Positions 6,692 through 15,888 of a DNA stretch of 64,000 bases are shown in pieces; the stretch's first letter is position 1; every line of letters starts with the position of its first letter. Location: NCBI GenBank assembly GCA_021323735.1, contig JAJPKM010000010.1, positions 1-64,000 of the forward strand, given 5' to 3'. The notes beneath the pieces are model-generated. The model worked only from the letters and a program-made list of their open reading frames with translations. It was not told the origin of the DNA and did not search any database. The stretch is from Gammaproteobacteria bacterium. GTDB taxonomy: Bacteria > Pseudomonadota > Gammaproteobacteria > Steroidobacterales > Steroidobacteraceae. The translations under genes were made by a program, and so were the position numbers.

Positions 6692-8909
6692 CTAACTGTT
6701 GGGAGAACAAGTGGTGGTAGACGCCGGGTCTCGCCATAAGCTCATGATGGCTACCCTGTTCAACGAGTTGGCCGCGATCGAGAACCAAGATCGTATCCGC
6801 GTGACGGATGGTCGAGAGGCGATGAGCGATGATGAAGACGGTGCGGCCCTTACAGATGCGGCCTAAGTTGTCCTGGATGATCCGCTCGGATTCGTAGTCC
6901 AAGGCGCTTGTGGCTTCGTCGAAGATAAGTATCCGCGGATTCGCCATCAGGGCGCGCGCAATCGCAATCCGCTGGCGTTGTCCGCCGGAGAGGGCCGTGC
7001 CGCGCTCCCCGACCGGCGTGTCATACGCCTCGGGCATCTCCAAGATGAAATCGTGAGCTCCAGCAAGCTTGGCCATGTCTACGATCTGAGCGATAGACGC
7101 TCCCGGCATGTGAATCGCAATGTTGTCACGTATTGTGCCGTTGAATAGAAAGTTCTCCTGCAGTACTACTCCGATTTGCCGCCGCAGCCACATGGGATCC
7201 GCCTGCTGCAAATCGATGCCGTCAATCAAGATGCGACCTGATTCCGGAACGTATAGCCGCTGTAGCAGCTTCGTCAGCGTACTCTTGCCTGAGCCGCTGC
7301 GCCCCACGACACCCACTGTCGTGCCCGGGGCGATACCGCAGGACACATTTCGAAGAATTTCCGGACCATCGAATTGATAACGGAACCGTACGCTTTCCAG
7401 GCGCACGGCACCTTGAATCGCCGGCAGACTCATCTTATTGGGATTCAGTGCCGGCTCAGCCTTAGTATTGATGAGATCGCCGAGGCGCTCGACCGATATT
7501 CCGACCTGCTGGAAGTCCTGCCACAGCTGCACCACGCGCAAGATCGGGGAAATAACGCGCCCCGACAGCATCTGGAAGGCAATCAATTGTCCTACCGTCA
7601 GGTTGCCTTGCATGACGAGATAAGCGCCAACCCACAGGATGGAGAGCGTGGAGAGCTTCTGGATTATTTGCCCGAGAGCACCCGCGATGCCCGACAGATG
7701 GGAGGTCCGGAACGAGGCCGTCACGTAACGGGCCAGCTGCTCCTCCCAGCGACGATAGAAAATCGGCTCCAGTGCCATCGCCTTGACCGTTTGCACCCCG
7801 GTCACGGCTTCGACCAGATAGGACTGATTTTCGGCGCCGCGGTCAAACTTCTCCTCCAGCCGCATGCGCATCAGCGGCCGTATCATCACGGATAAAGCAA
7901 TAAACAGAGGGATGCATGCCAGCGTTACGAAGGTCAAGGTGGTGCTGTAGACAAACATGACGGCGACGAACAGCACCGTGAACAGCAGGTCGAGGATCAC
8001 GTTGATCGATGAACCGGTTATGAATTGCCGTATATTTTCCAGTTCGCGGACCCTGGCAACCGTATCACCGACGCGACGCAACTCGAAGTAGCGCAAAGGA
8101 ATATGCAAGAGGTGCCGGAATAGGCGGGCGCCAAGCGCAACGTCAATTCGGTTGGAGGTATGCGCCATCAAATGAGCTTTAAGCACTGTCAGGATGGCCT
8201 CGAACACGATCATGATGAGCATGCCGACAGCCAAAACATGCAGCGTCGAGATGCTTCTGTGCATCAACACTTTGTCGATGATGACTTGTGTAAACAGTGG
8301 GGTTGCGAGTCCGAACAGTTGAATTACAAAGGATGCCGCTAGAATCTCGCTCAAGGTTCTTCGGTATTTCCAGATGGCCGGCACAAACCAATCAAGGCCG
8401 AACGGGCGATTCGGATTGTCAAGGCGCAGCCGCGTCTTGATCAGTACCAATCTGCCCGACCAGATCTCTTCGAATTGTTCTCGCGCAAGGCGCTGCGGGC
8501 GTGCGCTATGGGGGTCGCCCACTAAAACGTGCTCGCCAGCATCTAGGCGAAGCAGCACCACGTATTCCCCCGTCTTTAACTGCGCAATAGCAGGCAACAC
8601 AATATTCCCCAGCCTCGCCCAATCGGACCGAGCCATTTTGGCTTTTAGACCGAGTTCCTTGGCGGCGAGGATGAGTTGGTTTTCGGTGATCGGCGCACCA
8701 GGCTCAAGGCCCAGTGCCCGCGCCAACTGAAGCGGATCCGCCGAACGTTGGTGTTGTCCCGCAACAACGCACAGGCAAACGATGCCCGATGAAATTGGCG
8801 GCAAGTGCCGTTCCGGCTCTTCTAAGGACTGCCTGCCAATACCGCTTGGTGGGCGCGAGGTTGACCGATCCTGGTGATTGAGGGGACGCGCGTCAATATC
8901 GGCACTCAT
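6666..8909 (-). CDS. HlyB-like type I secretion ABC transporter with degenerate C39 domain
   Basis: A 747-residue fused permease-ATPase, closely HlyB-like along its length. Residues ~35-165 form a C39-like domain. The position of the catalytic Cys reads ISSG (Ser), so it is probably a non-proteolytic substrate-binding CLD, as in haemolysin exporters. The membrane domain follows (LRYFELRRVGDTVARVRELE is a family hallmark). The nucleotide-binding domain has Walker A GRSGSGKST, signature LSGGQRQRIAIARAL, Walker B ILIFDEATSALD and H-loop IIAHRLSTI. It is the first gene of a hlyB-hlyD pair facing the forward operon. The absence of a leader peptidase activity argues for an uncleaved C-terminal secretion signal on the substrate. 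Confidence 0.93.
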   Translation of the reverse strand: MSADIDARPLNHQDRSTSRPPSGIGRQSLEEPERHLPPISSGIVCLCVVAGQHQRSADPLQLARALGLEPGAPITENQLILAAKELGLKAKMARSDWARLGNIVLPAIAQLKTGEYVVLLRLDAGEHVLVGDPHSARPQRLAREQFEEIWSGRLVLIKTRLRLDNPNRPFGLDWFVPAIWKYRRTLSEILAASFVIQLFGLATPLFTQVIIDKVLMHRSISTLHVLAVGMLIMIVFEAILTVLKAHLMAHTSNRIDVALGARLFRHLLHIPLRYFELRRVGDTVARVRELENIRQFITGSSINVILDLLFTVLFVAVMFVYSTTLTFVTLACIPLFIALSVMIRPLMRMRLEEKFDRGAENQSYLVEAVTGVQTVKAMALEPIFYRRWEEQLARYVTASFRTSHLSGIAGALGQIIQKLSTLSILWVGAYLVMQGNLTVGQLIAFQMLSGRVISPILRVVQLWQDFQQVGISVERLGDLINTKAEPALNPNKMSLPAIQGAVRLESVRFRYQFDGPEILRNVSCGIAPGTTVGVVGRSGSGKSTLTKLLQRLYVPESGRILIDGIDLQQADPMWLRRQIGVVLQENFLFNGTIRDNIAIHMPGASIAQIVDMAKLAGAHDFILEMPEAYDTPVGERGTALSGGQRQRIAIARALMANPRILIFDEATSALDYESERIIQDNLGRICKGRTVFIIAHRLSTIRHADTILVLDRGQLVEQGSHHELMARPGVYHHLFSQQLGGGPHAVA

Positions 8910-9005
8910 TCCAGCGTGTATCCCTACGTTTAGTCGCTACCCGTTGAGTTGAAACTTACGCGAATTCGCGATCCCCGACAATACTCGAAGGCGAGAATTG
9001 ATCGC

Positions 9006-9023
9006 GCCCGGAACTACCCGGGC
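9006..9023 (-). terminator. Hairpin overlapping the fadD stop codon
   Basis: Perfect 6-bp arms GCCCGG/CCGGGC surround a 6-base loop that contains the fadD TAG. No T-run follows on the reverse strand, so it could be a weak terminator or a mRNA 3'-end structure. Confidence 0.3.
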
Positions 9024-10690
9024 GGCTTGCTGTGCAGCTCGTCGCGCAGCGCGCGGCGAAGGATCTTTCCGACGTTGGTCTTGGGTAGCTCGGTGCGGAA
9101 GTACACGTGCTTAGGAATCTTGTAGCCGGTCAACTCCTTGCGGCAAAACGCGATCAGTGCTTCCGCGGTGAGGTTGGGATCCTTCTTGACCACGAACAGC
9201 GCGACGACCTCGCCGGAGTTCTCGTCGGGCTGCGCAACCGCGGCGACCTCCAGTACGCCGGGATGGGCGGCGACGACGCTCTCGATTTCATTCGGGTAGA
9301 CATTGAACCCCGAGACCAAAATCATGTCCTTCTTGCGGTCCTCGATGTAGACGAAGCCCTTTGCGTCCATGCGGCCGATGTCGCCGGTGCGTAGCCAGTC
9401 GCCGAACATCACCTTTTCGGTTTCGTCGGGGCGGTTCCAGTAACCGCGCATGACCTGGGGTCCGAATACGCAGATTTCGCCGACGCCGTCGACGGGCAGT
9501 TCCTGGCCGGCGTCGTCTCGAATGGAGACATCGGTGGAGGACACGGGCAGTCCGACCGAGCCGTTGAACGGCATGCCGATGGGATTGGCGGTGACCATGG
9601 GCGAGGTCTCGGTGAGTCCCCAGCCTTGCGCAATGGTGCCGCCGGTGATCTCCTTCCAGCGCGCGGCCACCACGGGCTGTAGGGCCATGCCGCCCGCGAA
9701 GGTGGCGCGCAACGCGCTGAAGTCGACGCCCGTGAACCCCGGCGTGTGCAGCAGAGCATTGAAAAGTGTATTGACGCCGCTGATGAAATTGAACTTGTAC
9801 TTCTTCAGCTCCACGAATCCGGGGAAGTCCCTGGGGTTCGTGATGAGCACGTTGCGGGCGCCCAGGGGGAGGAATGCCAGGCAATTGCTGGTGAGCGCAA
9901 AGATGTGATACAGCGGCAGCGCAGTGATCACCACACGGCCGCCGCCGGCCTGTAGCGCGGGCCTAATCCAGGCCAGGGATTGCAGCAGGTTGGCCACCAT
10001 GTTCCGGTGCGTGAGGACGGCTGCCTTGGCGACGCCCGTGGTGCCGCCGGTGTACTGCAGAAAGGCGATGTCCGCGGGTCCCAGGTTCACCGGTTCCATT
10101 TTCAGTCCGAGACCCATTCCCAGAACGTTCTTGAAGGACACCGTGCCCGGCATTTTCCAAGGCGGTACCTGCTTGCGCACATGCCGCAGAACGAAATTGA
10201 CGATCAAGCCTTTTGGAATCCCGAGTAAATCGCCAACGCCGGTGACGAGTACGTTTTTCAAGGCCGTTCGCGGCAGGACTTGCTGCAGTACATGCGCGAA
10301 GTTCTCCACGATGACGATGGCCTTGGCCCCGGAATCCTTCAGCTGATGTTCGAGTTCCCGCGGCGTGTACAAGGGGTTGGTGTTGACCACCACCATGCCG
10401 GCGCGCAGCGCGCCGAACAGCGCGATGGGATACTGCAAGATATTGGGCATCATGAGGGCCACGCGGTCACCGCGGACCAGTCCGGACTTGTGCTGCAGCC
10501 ATGCGGCAAAGGCTCGGCTGAGTTCGTCCAACTGTGCGTAAGTCAGGGTGGCACCCATGTTGGTGAATGCCGGCAGCTGACGGTAGGTGGTGAAGGCTTG
10601 TTCTATAGCCTCCTTGAGCGACGGATACGCATCGGGGTCGATGTCCGCGGGCACGCCGGGCGGGTACTGATTCAACCAGTTTCGATCCAA
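9014..10690 (-). CDS. fadD: Long-chain-fatty-acid-CoA ligase
   Basis: A 558-residue AMP-forming acyl-CoA synthetase that activates imported or released fatty acids for beta-oxidation at the inner membrane. The N-terminus WLNQYPPGVPADIDPDAYPS is typical of FadD. ANL-superfamily motifs are present: YTGGTTGVAKAAVLTH (P-loop), WGLTETSPM, DWLRTGDIGRMD, SGFNVYPNEIE, and the catalytic-lysine region KTNVGKILRRALRDE. I accept the TTG start because AAGAGG sits 8 bases upstream and the next residues match the family start. It appears monocistronic, divergent from the methyltransferase gene. Confidence 0.93.
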   Translation of the reverse strand: MDRNWLNQYPPGVPADIDPDAYPSLKEAIEQAFTTYRQLPAFTNMGATLTYAQLDELSRAFAAWLQHKSGLVRGDRVALMMPNILQYPIALFGALRAGMVVVNTNPLYTPRELEHQLKDSGAKAIVIVENFAHVLQQVLPRTALKNVLVTGVGDLLGIPKGLIVNFVLRHVRKQVPPWKMPGTVSFKNVLGMGLGLKMEPVNLGPADIAFLQYTGGTTGVAKAAVLTHRNMVANLLQSLAWIRPALQAGGGRVVITALPLYHIFALTSNCLAFLPLGARNVLITNPRDFPGFVELKKYKFNFISGVNTLFNALLHTPGFTGVDFSALRATFAGGMALQPVVAARWKEITGGTIAQGWGLTETSPMVTANPIGMPFNGSVGLPVSSTDVSIRDDAGQELPVDGVGEICVFGPQVMRGYWNRPDETEKVMFGDWLRTGDIGRMDAKGFVYIEDRKKDMILVSGFNVYPNEIESVVAAHPGVLEVAAVAQPDENSGEVVALFVVKKDPNLTAEALIAFCRKELTGYKIPKHVYFRTELPKTNVGKILRRALRDELHSKPPG

Positions 10691-10838
10691 GGGGCAGGCC
10701 TCTTAAAATGGTAACGCGTGTATAGCATCGGATCGGCAAGCCAGCAATGTGGGACAACCCCGTACACCTAATTCCTGCAGGTCCATCGATCGGACACCCA
10801 TTCCGCAGGTACGTCGACTCCGCAGGTACACTGGGGCC

Positions 10839-11561
10839 ATGGAATCTTCCCAGGACCCGCGCGAACTCGACATCGTCCATTCCTGGCATGTCAATGCAGG
10901 AGCTTGGAGCAATGCCATCCGCACCTCGAGCATTGCCAGCCGGACGCTCGTGACCAATCAGGCCATCATCGACGCGGTATCCAGCGTTGCCCCTCGACGC
11001 CTGCTCGACCTAGGCTGCGGCGAGGGTTGGCTGGTACGGGCGTTGAGCACGCGCGGCATGAGCGTGGTCGGCGTGGACATTGTGCCGGAGCTCATCGCAC
11101 GCGCCGTAGCCTTAGGGGGCGGTGAATTTCAGGTGCAGGACTATGCGTCCATCGCGAATCGGCGGGCGCGCCTCGGTGCCTTCGATGCGGTGGTGTGCAA
11201 CTTTTCTCTCTTGGGCGAGCAATCCGTGGAATCCTTGATCGCGGCGCTGCCCTTCTATCTCAACCATCCTGGGTACTTGATCGTTCAAACGCTGCACCCG
11301 GTATCAGCCTGCGGAGAGTATCCCTACCGGGACGGCTGGCGCGAGGGCAGCTGGCTGGGATTCGGCAGGGATTTCAGCAATCCTGCCCCGTGGTACTTTC
11401 GCACCGTCGAGAGTTGGTCGGCGATGCTGGAGCGTTGCGCCTTCGACATTCTCGAATGCCGCGAACCACGCGCGGACGCGGCTGCGTCACCCGCGTCGCA
11501 AATTTGGATAGGCAGGGCGCGGCGATCGGCGCAAACTTCGGGGCCACGGAGCATGGAATGA
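10839..11561 (+). CDS. Class I SAM-dependent methyltransferase
   Basis: A 240-residue Rossmann-fold methyltransferase. Motif I LLDLGCGEGW (55-64), acidic strand-2 end VVGVDIVPELI, and motif AFDAVVCNFSLL are visible; the C-terminal half has the strand and loop of small-molecule methyltransferases (LIVQTLHPVSACGEYPYRDG). The frame is open from 10749, but the ATG at 10839 is preferred: the extra N-terminus is Arg/Pro-rich and unlike the family, and a GGGG stretch precedes this ATG. The stop overlaps the next gene's ATG (ATGA). Substrate unknown. Confidence 0.78.
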   Translation: MESSQDPRELDIVHSWHVNAGAWSNAIRTSSIASRTLVTNQAIIDAVSSVAPRRLLDLGCGEGWLVRALSTRGMSVVGVDIVPELIARAVALGGGEFQVQDYASIANRRARLGAFDAVVCNFSLLGEQSVESLIAALPFYLNHPGYLIVQTLHPVSACGEYPYRDGWREGSWLGFGRDFSNPAPWYFRTVESWSAMLERCAFDILECREPRADAAASPASQIWIGRARRSAQTSGPRSME

Positions 11562-11995
11562 TCAGAAAATTGCGGCTTGTCCTAGGCGCCGGCATATGCG
11601 CCGCGCTTTGCGGCTGTGTCATCGGCAGCGGGCCCTGCCTGTGGCTGCAGGTCAGGCACGACTTCACCGGACGTATTCATTTCCGCGAGTTCCCTCGAGC
11701 GGATGGCGTCGACACGGTGCCGATTCTGATTCTGGACAAGACTGAATATGTCTACGCGCCGCCGCAGAGCTTTTTGTGCCTGCCGGCCAACGACGTGCAG
11801 CTGGTGGGCGTGACCGAGTTTCCGGACAGCATCGGCGAGAATACCCATGTCGTCGTCGACGGCAAATTTCTCGAAGGCGTAGCGCAGGGTCACTACACCC
11901 GCTTTGTGATCCAAGTGAACGGCGTACTTCCTTTGCGGACGCCTGAGCGGGCATCGGAGCACACGCCGGAGCGAGCGCTGGAGCCGGTGCACTGA
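11558..11995 (+). CDS. Putative lipoprotein, unknown function
   Basis: A 145-residue protein beginning MIRKLRLVLGAGICAALCGC, a lipoprotein signal with lipobox ALCGC, so it is probably anchored to the outer membrane after lipidation. The rest is beta-rich with no motif I recognise (HVVVDGKFLEGVAQGHYTRF) and ends in a short Glu/Pro-rich repeat (TPERASEHTPERALEP). It is coupled to the methyltransferase by ATGA and convergent with tesA, 3 bp away. A longer forward frame from 11195 is rejected as a shadow of the methyltransferase. Confidence 0.65.
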   Translation: MIRKLRLVLGAGICAALCGCVIGSGPCLWLQVRHDFTGRIHFREFPRADGVDTVPILILDKTEYVYAPPQSFLCLPANDVQLVGVTEFPDSIGENTHVVVDGKFLEGVAQGHYTRFVIQVNGVLPLRTPERASEHTPERALEPVH

Positions 11996-11998
11996 GCG

Positions 11999-12613
11999 TT
12001 ATTTGGCCAGCATCGGTCGCAACGTTGGCCAGACATTCTCGACCAGTATGGGCTGGCCGGCCGCGTTCGGGTGAATGTCATCGCCCTGCAGAAGCGTCGG
12101 GGACAGGGCGATGTCGGTGAGTAGGAAAGGCACCAGGGGCAGCTTTTTTTCGCGAGCCAAATCGCTGAAAACCATGGCAAATTGCTCGGTGTATTGGGGT
12201 CCATAGTTGGGCGGCATGCGCATCCCGAGCAGCAGCACTTTCGCCCCCGAAGCCGTGGCCAGATCCACCATCTGGGTGAGGTTGCTGCGCATTTGCGCGA
12301 TGGGCAATGCGCGCAGCCCGTCGTTGCCGCCCAATTCCAAGACCACGATCTTGGGGTGATGAAGTTCGAGTGCACGCGGCAGGCGCGCCAGTCCGCCGGC
12401 GGTGGTTTCGCCGCTGACACTGGCATTGACGACCTGGTAACCGTACCCTTGAGTCTTGAGCCTCGTCTTGAGCAATTCCACCCAGCCCTGTTCTACGTGC
12501 GCCAGCCCGTAGCCGGCGCTGATGCTATCGCCGAATACGAGAATCACCGGTGCTTCGGCCTGAGCCGAAGCGGATGCAATCATCATTACTGCCAAGGCAA
12601 ACAGCCGTTTCAC
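11999..12613 (-). CDS. tesA: Acyl-CoA thioesterase I / arylesterase, SGNH hydrolase
   Basis: A 204-residue periplasmic multifunctional esterase. The signal peptide VKRLFALAVMMIASASAQA precedes VFGDSISAGYG, which carries the nucleophile Ser (block I). GGND is block III, and GDDIHPNAAG carries the catalytic Asp/His (block V). I chose the GTG start because it opens directly into the signal peptide and GGAGA lies 3-7 bases upstream; the longer frame to 12859 overlaps the divergent ABC gene. Divergence from ybbA-ybbP is conserved in E. coli and many proteobacteria. Confidence 0.92.
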   Translation of the reverse strand: MKRLFALAVMMIASASAQAEAPVILVFGDSISAGYGLAHVEQGWVELLKTRLKTQGYGYQVVNASVSGETTAGGLARLPRALELHHPKIVVLELGGNDGLRALPIAQMRSNLTQMVDLATASGAKVLLLGMRMPPNYGPQYTEQFAMVFSDLAREKKLPLVPFLLTDIALSPTLLQGDDIHPNAAGQPILVENVWPTLRPMLAK

Positions 12614-12624
12614 GAGCTCTCCCG

Positions 12625-13308
12625 ATGCAAGATCAAGCCAAACACATCGTCCTCGAGGCGAGGAACGTATCGAAGACCGTTGCAAGCCCCGACGGTTCCC
12701 TGACCATTCTCGCCGATGTGAGCCTCGACGTGCGAACCGGAGAGACCTTGGCCATTGTCGGGGCCTCCGGTGCGGGTAAGTCCACGCTGCTCGCATTGCT
12801 GGCGGGACTTGATACGCCGAGCACCGGTCGGGTGTCGATCGCCGGCGTCGACCTGACATCGCTCGACGAGGACGGACGCGCGGCGATCCGTGGCAAGCAT
12901 GTCGGATTCGTGTTCCAGTCGTTTCATCTCATCCCCTCGCTCACCGCCATCGAAAACGTCATGCTGCCGCTGGAATTGGCGGCGAGACGCGATGCGCGTC
13001 AAACGGCGGCGGCGGCCCTGGCGCAGGTGGGATTGACGCCGCGGATGGCGCACTACCCGAAGCAGTTGTCCGGCGGGGAGCAGCAGCGTGTGGCCATCGC
13101 ACGCGCCTTCGTCACACACCCGGCAGTGCTCTTTGCGGACGAGCCCACCGGCAATCTGGATACGGCCACCGGCCAGCGCATTACCGACCTGCTGTTCGAG
13201 CTCAATCGCAGCACCGGGAGCACGCTGGTGTTGGTCACGCATGATCGCCACCTTGCGCAGCGCTGCCATCGGGTGCTCGAGCTCGATGCCGGGCACACGG
13301 TGAATTGA
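12625..13308 (+). CDS. ybbA: ABC transporter ATP-binding protein, YbbA/LolD family
   Basis: A 227-residue ATPase of the MacB/LolD group. Walker A GASGAGKST, Q-loop VFQSFHLIPSLTAIENV, signature LSGGEQQRVAIARAF, Walker B VLFADEPTGNLDTATG and H-loop LVTHDRHLA are all intact. The ATG at 12625 lies 11 bp from the divergent tesA start, so the two promoters must overlap or lie inside the opposite genes. Its stop TGA overlaps the ATG of ybbP. Partner of the large FtsX-like permease, probably acting in envelope lipid, lipoprotein or toxic-compound extrusion. Confidence 0.92.
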   Translation: MQDQAKHIVLEARNVSKTVASPDGSLTILADVSLDVRTGETLAIVGASGAGKSTLLALLAGLDTPSTGRVSIAGVDLTSLDEDGRAAIRGKHVGFVFQSFHLIPSLTAIENVMLPLELAARRDARQTAAAALAQVGLTPRMAHYPKQLSGGEQQRVAIARAFVTHPAVLFADEPTGNLDTATGQRITDLLFELNRSTGSTLVLVTHDRHLAQRCHRVLELDAGHTVN

Positions 13309-15797
13309 TGCAAGCCGTGCGTTTCGCCTTGCGCAATCTGTGGCGTGATCTCAAGTCGGGGGAACTCTCCGTACTGCTGCTGGCGCTGTTGGTGGCGGTG
13401 CTGTCCTTGACCGCGGTGGGTTTCTTCACCGGCCGCGTTTCTCAAGGGGTACGCGCGCAGGAATCCGAAGTGCTGGCGGCCGATTTGCGCCTGGAGGCGC
13501 CGACTGCCATTCCGGTGCGTTATTTCGACGAGGCGCGCAAGCGCGGCCTGCGCAGCGCACAGGTGCTGTCTTTTCCCACGGCGATATTCAGCGGGGACTC
13601 GAGCCAGCTGGTGGCGATCGAGGCCGTGACGCCGAATTATCCCTTGCGTGGGCATCTGCGCATCGCCGACGCGCCCTTCGGCGTGGCGCGCACCACCGCG
13701 GAAATTCCGGGCCGCGGTGAAGCCTGGATCGATGCGCGCATCATCGCGCAACTCAAACTGGAACTTGGAGCGATGCTGCGCATCGGCGAGGCCAGCTTCC
13801 GTGTCACTCAGGTGCTGGATTACCGGCCCGATCAAGGCACGGGCTTCGTCAATCTTGCACCTGCCGCCGTGCTCAATTATGACGACATCCCCGGGACGAA
13901 GCTGGTTCAGGCCGGCAGCCGCGCCACGTACGCGGCGCTGTTTGCCGGCGCGCCGGCCGCAGTCGACGATTTCCGCGAGTATTTGAACCGGTCCAAGGAG
14001 GCCGGGGAGCGCCTGCGGGATGTCGAGCAGTCGAGCCGCCAGCTCAATGCCGCCATCGATCGCGCCAGGCGTTTCCTCAATCTGGCCAGCCTTGCCGCGG
14101 TGTTGCTGGCCGCCGTGGCAGTTGCCATGGGCGCGCGGCGTTATGCGGCGCGCCACATCGATGCCGTGGCCTTGATGAAATGCATGGGCGCGGCGCAGGG
14201 TTTCGTGCTCGCCATCTCGATCATCGAGTTGGCGCTGCTGGCGCTGTTTGCCGCCGCCATCGGCACGATGCTCGGCTACCTGGCGCAGGCTGGATTGGTG
14301 TGGCTGCTCAAAAGCCTGATTCCCAGCGAACTTCCCGCTGCCTCGTTAGCGCCGCTGCCTATCGCGCTGGTCACGGTGCTTGCCGTGCTGGTCGGCTTCG
14401 CCTTGCCGCCGCTGCTGCAGCTGAAGGGCACGCCGCCGGCGCGGGTGCTGCGCAAGACCGTCGCGGCCCCGCCGCTGCGCTATGGGGTGAGCTACCTGTT
14501 GGCGCTGGCCGCCCTGTTCGCCATTCTTTGGAGCATGGTGCGTGACACCGAGTTGGTGTTGAGCGTCCTGGCCGGTGTGCTGGGGGGCGGCGTGGTGTTG
14601 ACCCTGGCGGGGTATGGGCTGGTGCGCCTGACCAGCCGCCTGCGCGGCGGAGTGGGCGTGGCCTGGCGCTACGGCCTTGCCAATGTGTCGCGCCGGGGCA
14701 CGGGCAGTGTGGTGCAAATCGTCGCCTTCGGCCTAGGCTTGATGGTACTGCTGCTGCTGGCTGTGGTGCGCGGTGACTTGTTGGCCGACTGGCGCCGCAG
14801 CCTCCCGAGCGATGCGCCCAACAACTTTCTCGTGAACATCCGCCCCGAGCAGCGTGAGGAACTGCAGGAATTCCTCACCTCGCACAGCCTGGGCTCGCCG
14901 CCGATGTATCCCATGGTGCGGGCGCGCATCACCGCCATCAATGGGGAGTCCGCGCAGTCGCTGCCGCTGCGCGGCGAAGCGGCGCGCGGCTACGTGGAAC
15001 GCGAACAGAACCTATCCTGGTCGGCGCGTATGATGGACGACAATCAGTTGACGGCCGGCCGGTGGTGGACGGCCGCGGATGCCGGCAAGCCGCTGGTTTC
15101 CGTCTCGTCCGAATACGCGGATGCGTTGCATCTGAAGCTGGGCGATCACCTGAGCTTCGACGTGGCCGGTGAGCCGCTGACCGTGGAAGTGGCGAGCATC
15201 CGGAAAATACGCTGGGACAGCTTCCGGCCGAACTTCTTCCTGGTGTTTCCGCCGGGCCTGCTGGACGGGGCCGCGGGTACCTACATGACCAGCCTGTTTC
15301 TCACCCCGGTGCAGCGCGCGTCGCTGGCCGATCTGGTGCGCCAATTCCCGACCATCTCGGTGCTCGATGTGGATGCCATCTTGAAGCAAGTCCGCGACAT
15401 CATCGATCGGGCGTCGCTGGCGATGCAGTATGTGTTTTTATTTACTCTGGCGGCAGGCGTCGTGGTGCTGTTGGCGGCGGTGCAATCGACTCGCGATGAA
15501 CGGCGTTACGAAAGCGCCATGCTGCGCACGCTGGGTGCCAGCCGCGGCACCGTACTGCAGGGTGTGGCCGCGGAATTTTCGGCACTGGGATTTCTCTCCG
15601 GCACCTTGGCGGCCTTTGGTGCCACGGGTGTGGGCTGGTATCTGGCGCGGCATTTATTTGCCTTGGAGTTCACCCTCGATCCTTGGGTGTGGGTCACCGG
15701 CCTGGTGTGCGGCACGGTGCTGGTGGGATTGAGCGGAACTCTGGCGACGCGCAGTGTGATCAACACACCGCCCATCGTGACGTTGCGGGACGATTGA
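13308..15797 (+). CDS. ybbP: FtsX-like ABC permease, YbbP family
   Basis: An 829-residue inner-membrane permease with the YbbP layout: an N-terminal helix (LSVLLLALLVAVLSLTAVGFF), a large periplasmic domain, a helix group near 255-390, a second helix group in the middle (YLLALAALFAILWSMV; VQIVAFGLGLMVLLLLAVV), another periplasmic domain, and C-terminal FtsX helices (FLFTLAAGVVVLLAAVQSTR onward). Usual length for the family. The start is ATG at 13308, sharing TGATG with ybbA; the TTG three bases earlier is less likely. It forms a two-gene exporter with ybbA. Confidence 0.92.
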   Translation: MQAVRFALRNLWRDLKSGELSVLLLALLVAVLSLTAVGFFTGRVSQGVRAQESEVLAADLRLEAPTAIPVRYFDEARKRGLRSAQVLSFPTAIFSGDSSQLVAIEAVTPNYPLRGHLRIADAPFGVARTTAEIPGRGEAWIDARIIAQLKLELGAMLRIGEASFRVTQVLDYRPDQGTGFVNLAPAAVLNYDDIPGTKLVQAGSRATYAALFAGAPAAVDDFREYLNRSKEAGERLRDVEQSSRQLNAAIDRARRFLNLASLAAVLLAAVAVAMGARRYAARHIDAVALMKCMGAAQGFVLAISIIELALLALFAAAIGTMLGYLAQAGLVWLLKSLIPSELPAASLAPLPIALVTVLAVLVGFALPPLLQLKGTPPARVLRKTVAAPPLRYGVSYLLALAALFAILWSMVRDTELVLSVLAGVLGGGVVLTLAGYGLVRLTSRLRGGVGVAWRYGLANVSRRGTGSVVQIVAFGLGLMVLLLLAVVRGDLLADWRRSLPSDAPNNFLVNIRPEQREELQEFLTSHSLGSPPMYPMVRARITAINGESAQSLPLRGEAARGYVEREQNLSWSARMMDDNQLTAGRWWTAADAGKPLVSVSSEYADALHLKLGDHLSFDVAGEPLTVEVASIRKIRWDSFRPNFFLVFPPGLLDGAAGTYMTSLFLTPVQRASLADLVRQFPTISVLDVDAILKQVRDIIDRASLAMQYVFLFTLAAGVVVLLAAVQSTRDERRYESAMLRTLGASRGTVLQGVAAEFSALGFLSGTLAAFGATGVGWYLARHLFALEFTLDPWVWVTGLVCGTVLVGLSGTLATRSVINTPPIVTLRDD

Positions 15798-15888
15798 GCT
15801 GAAGGCGCGCTTGGTCTGACCGTGTATTCATACATGAAAGGTCAGGGCAGCGAGATCGCGTTGCGTACGAATCGTTCGGGTTAGGTGC

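Noticed and set aside
6666-8909. Peptidase-containing bacteriocin/RiPP exporter
   Set aside because: The C39 domain has Ser at the catalytic Cys position and the protein follows HlyB throughout.
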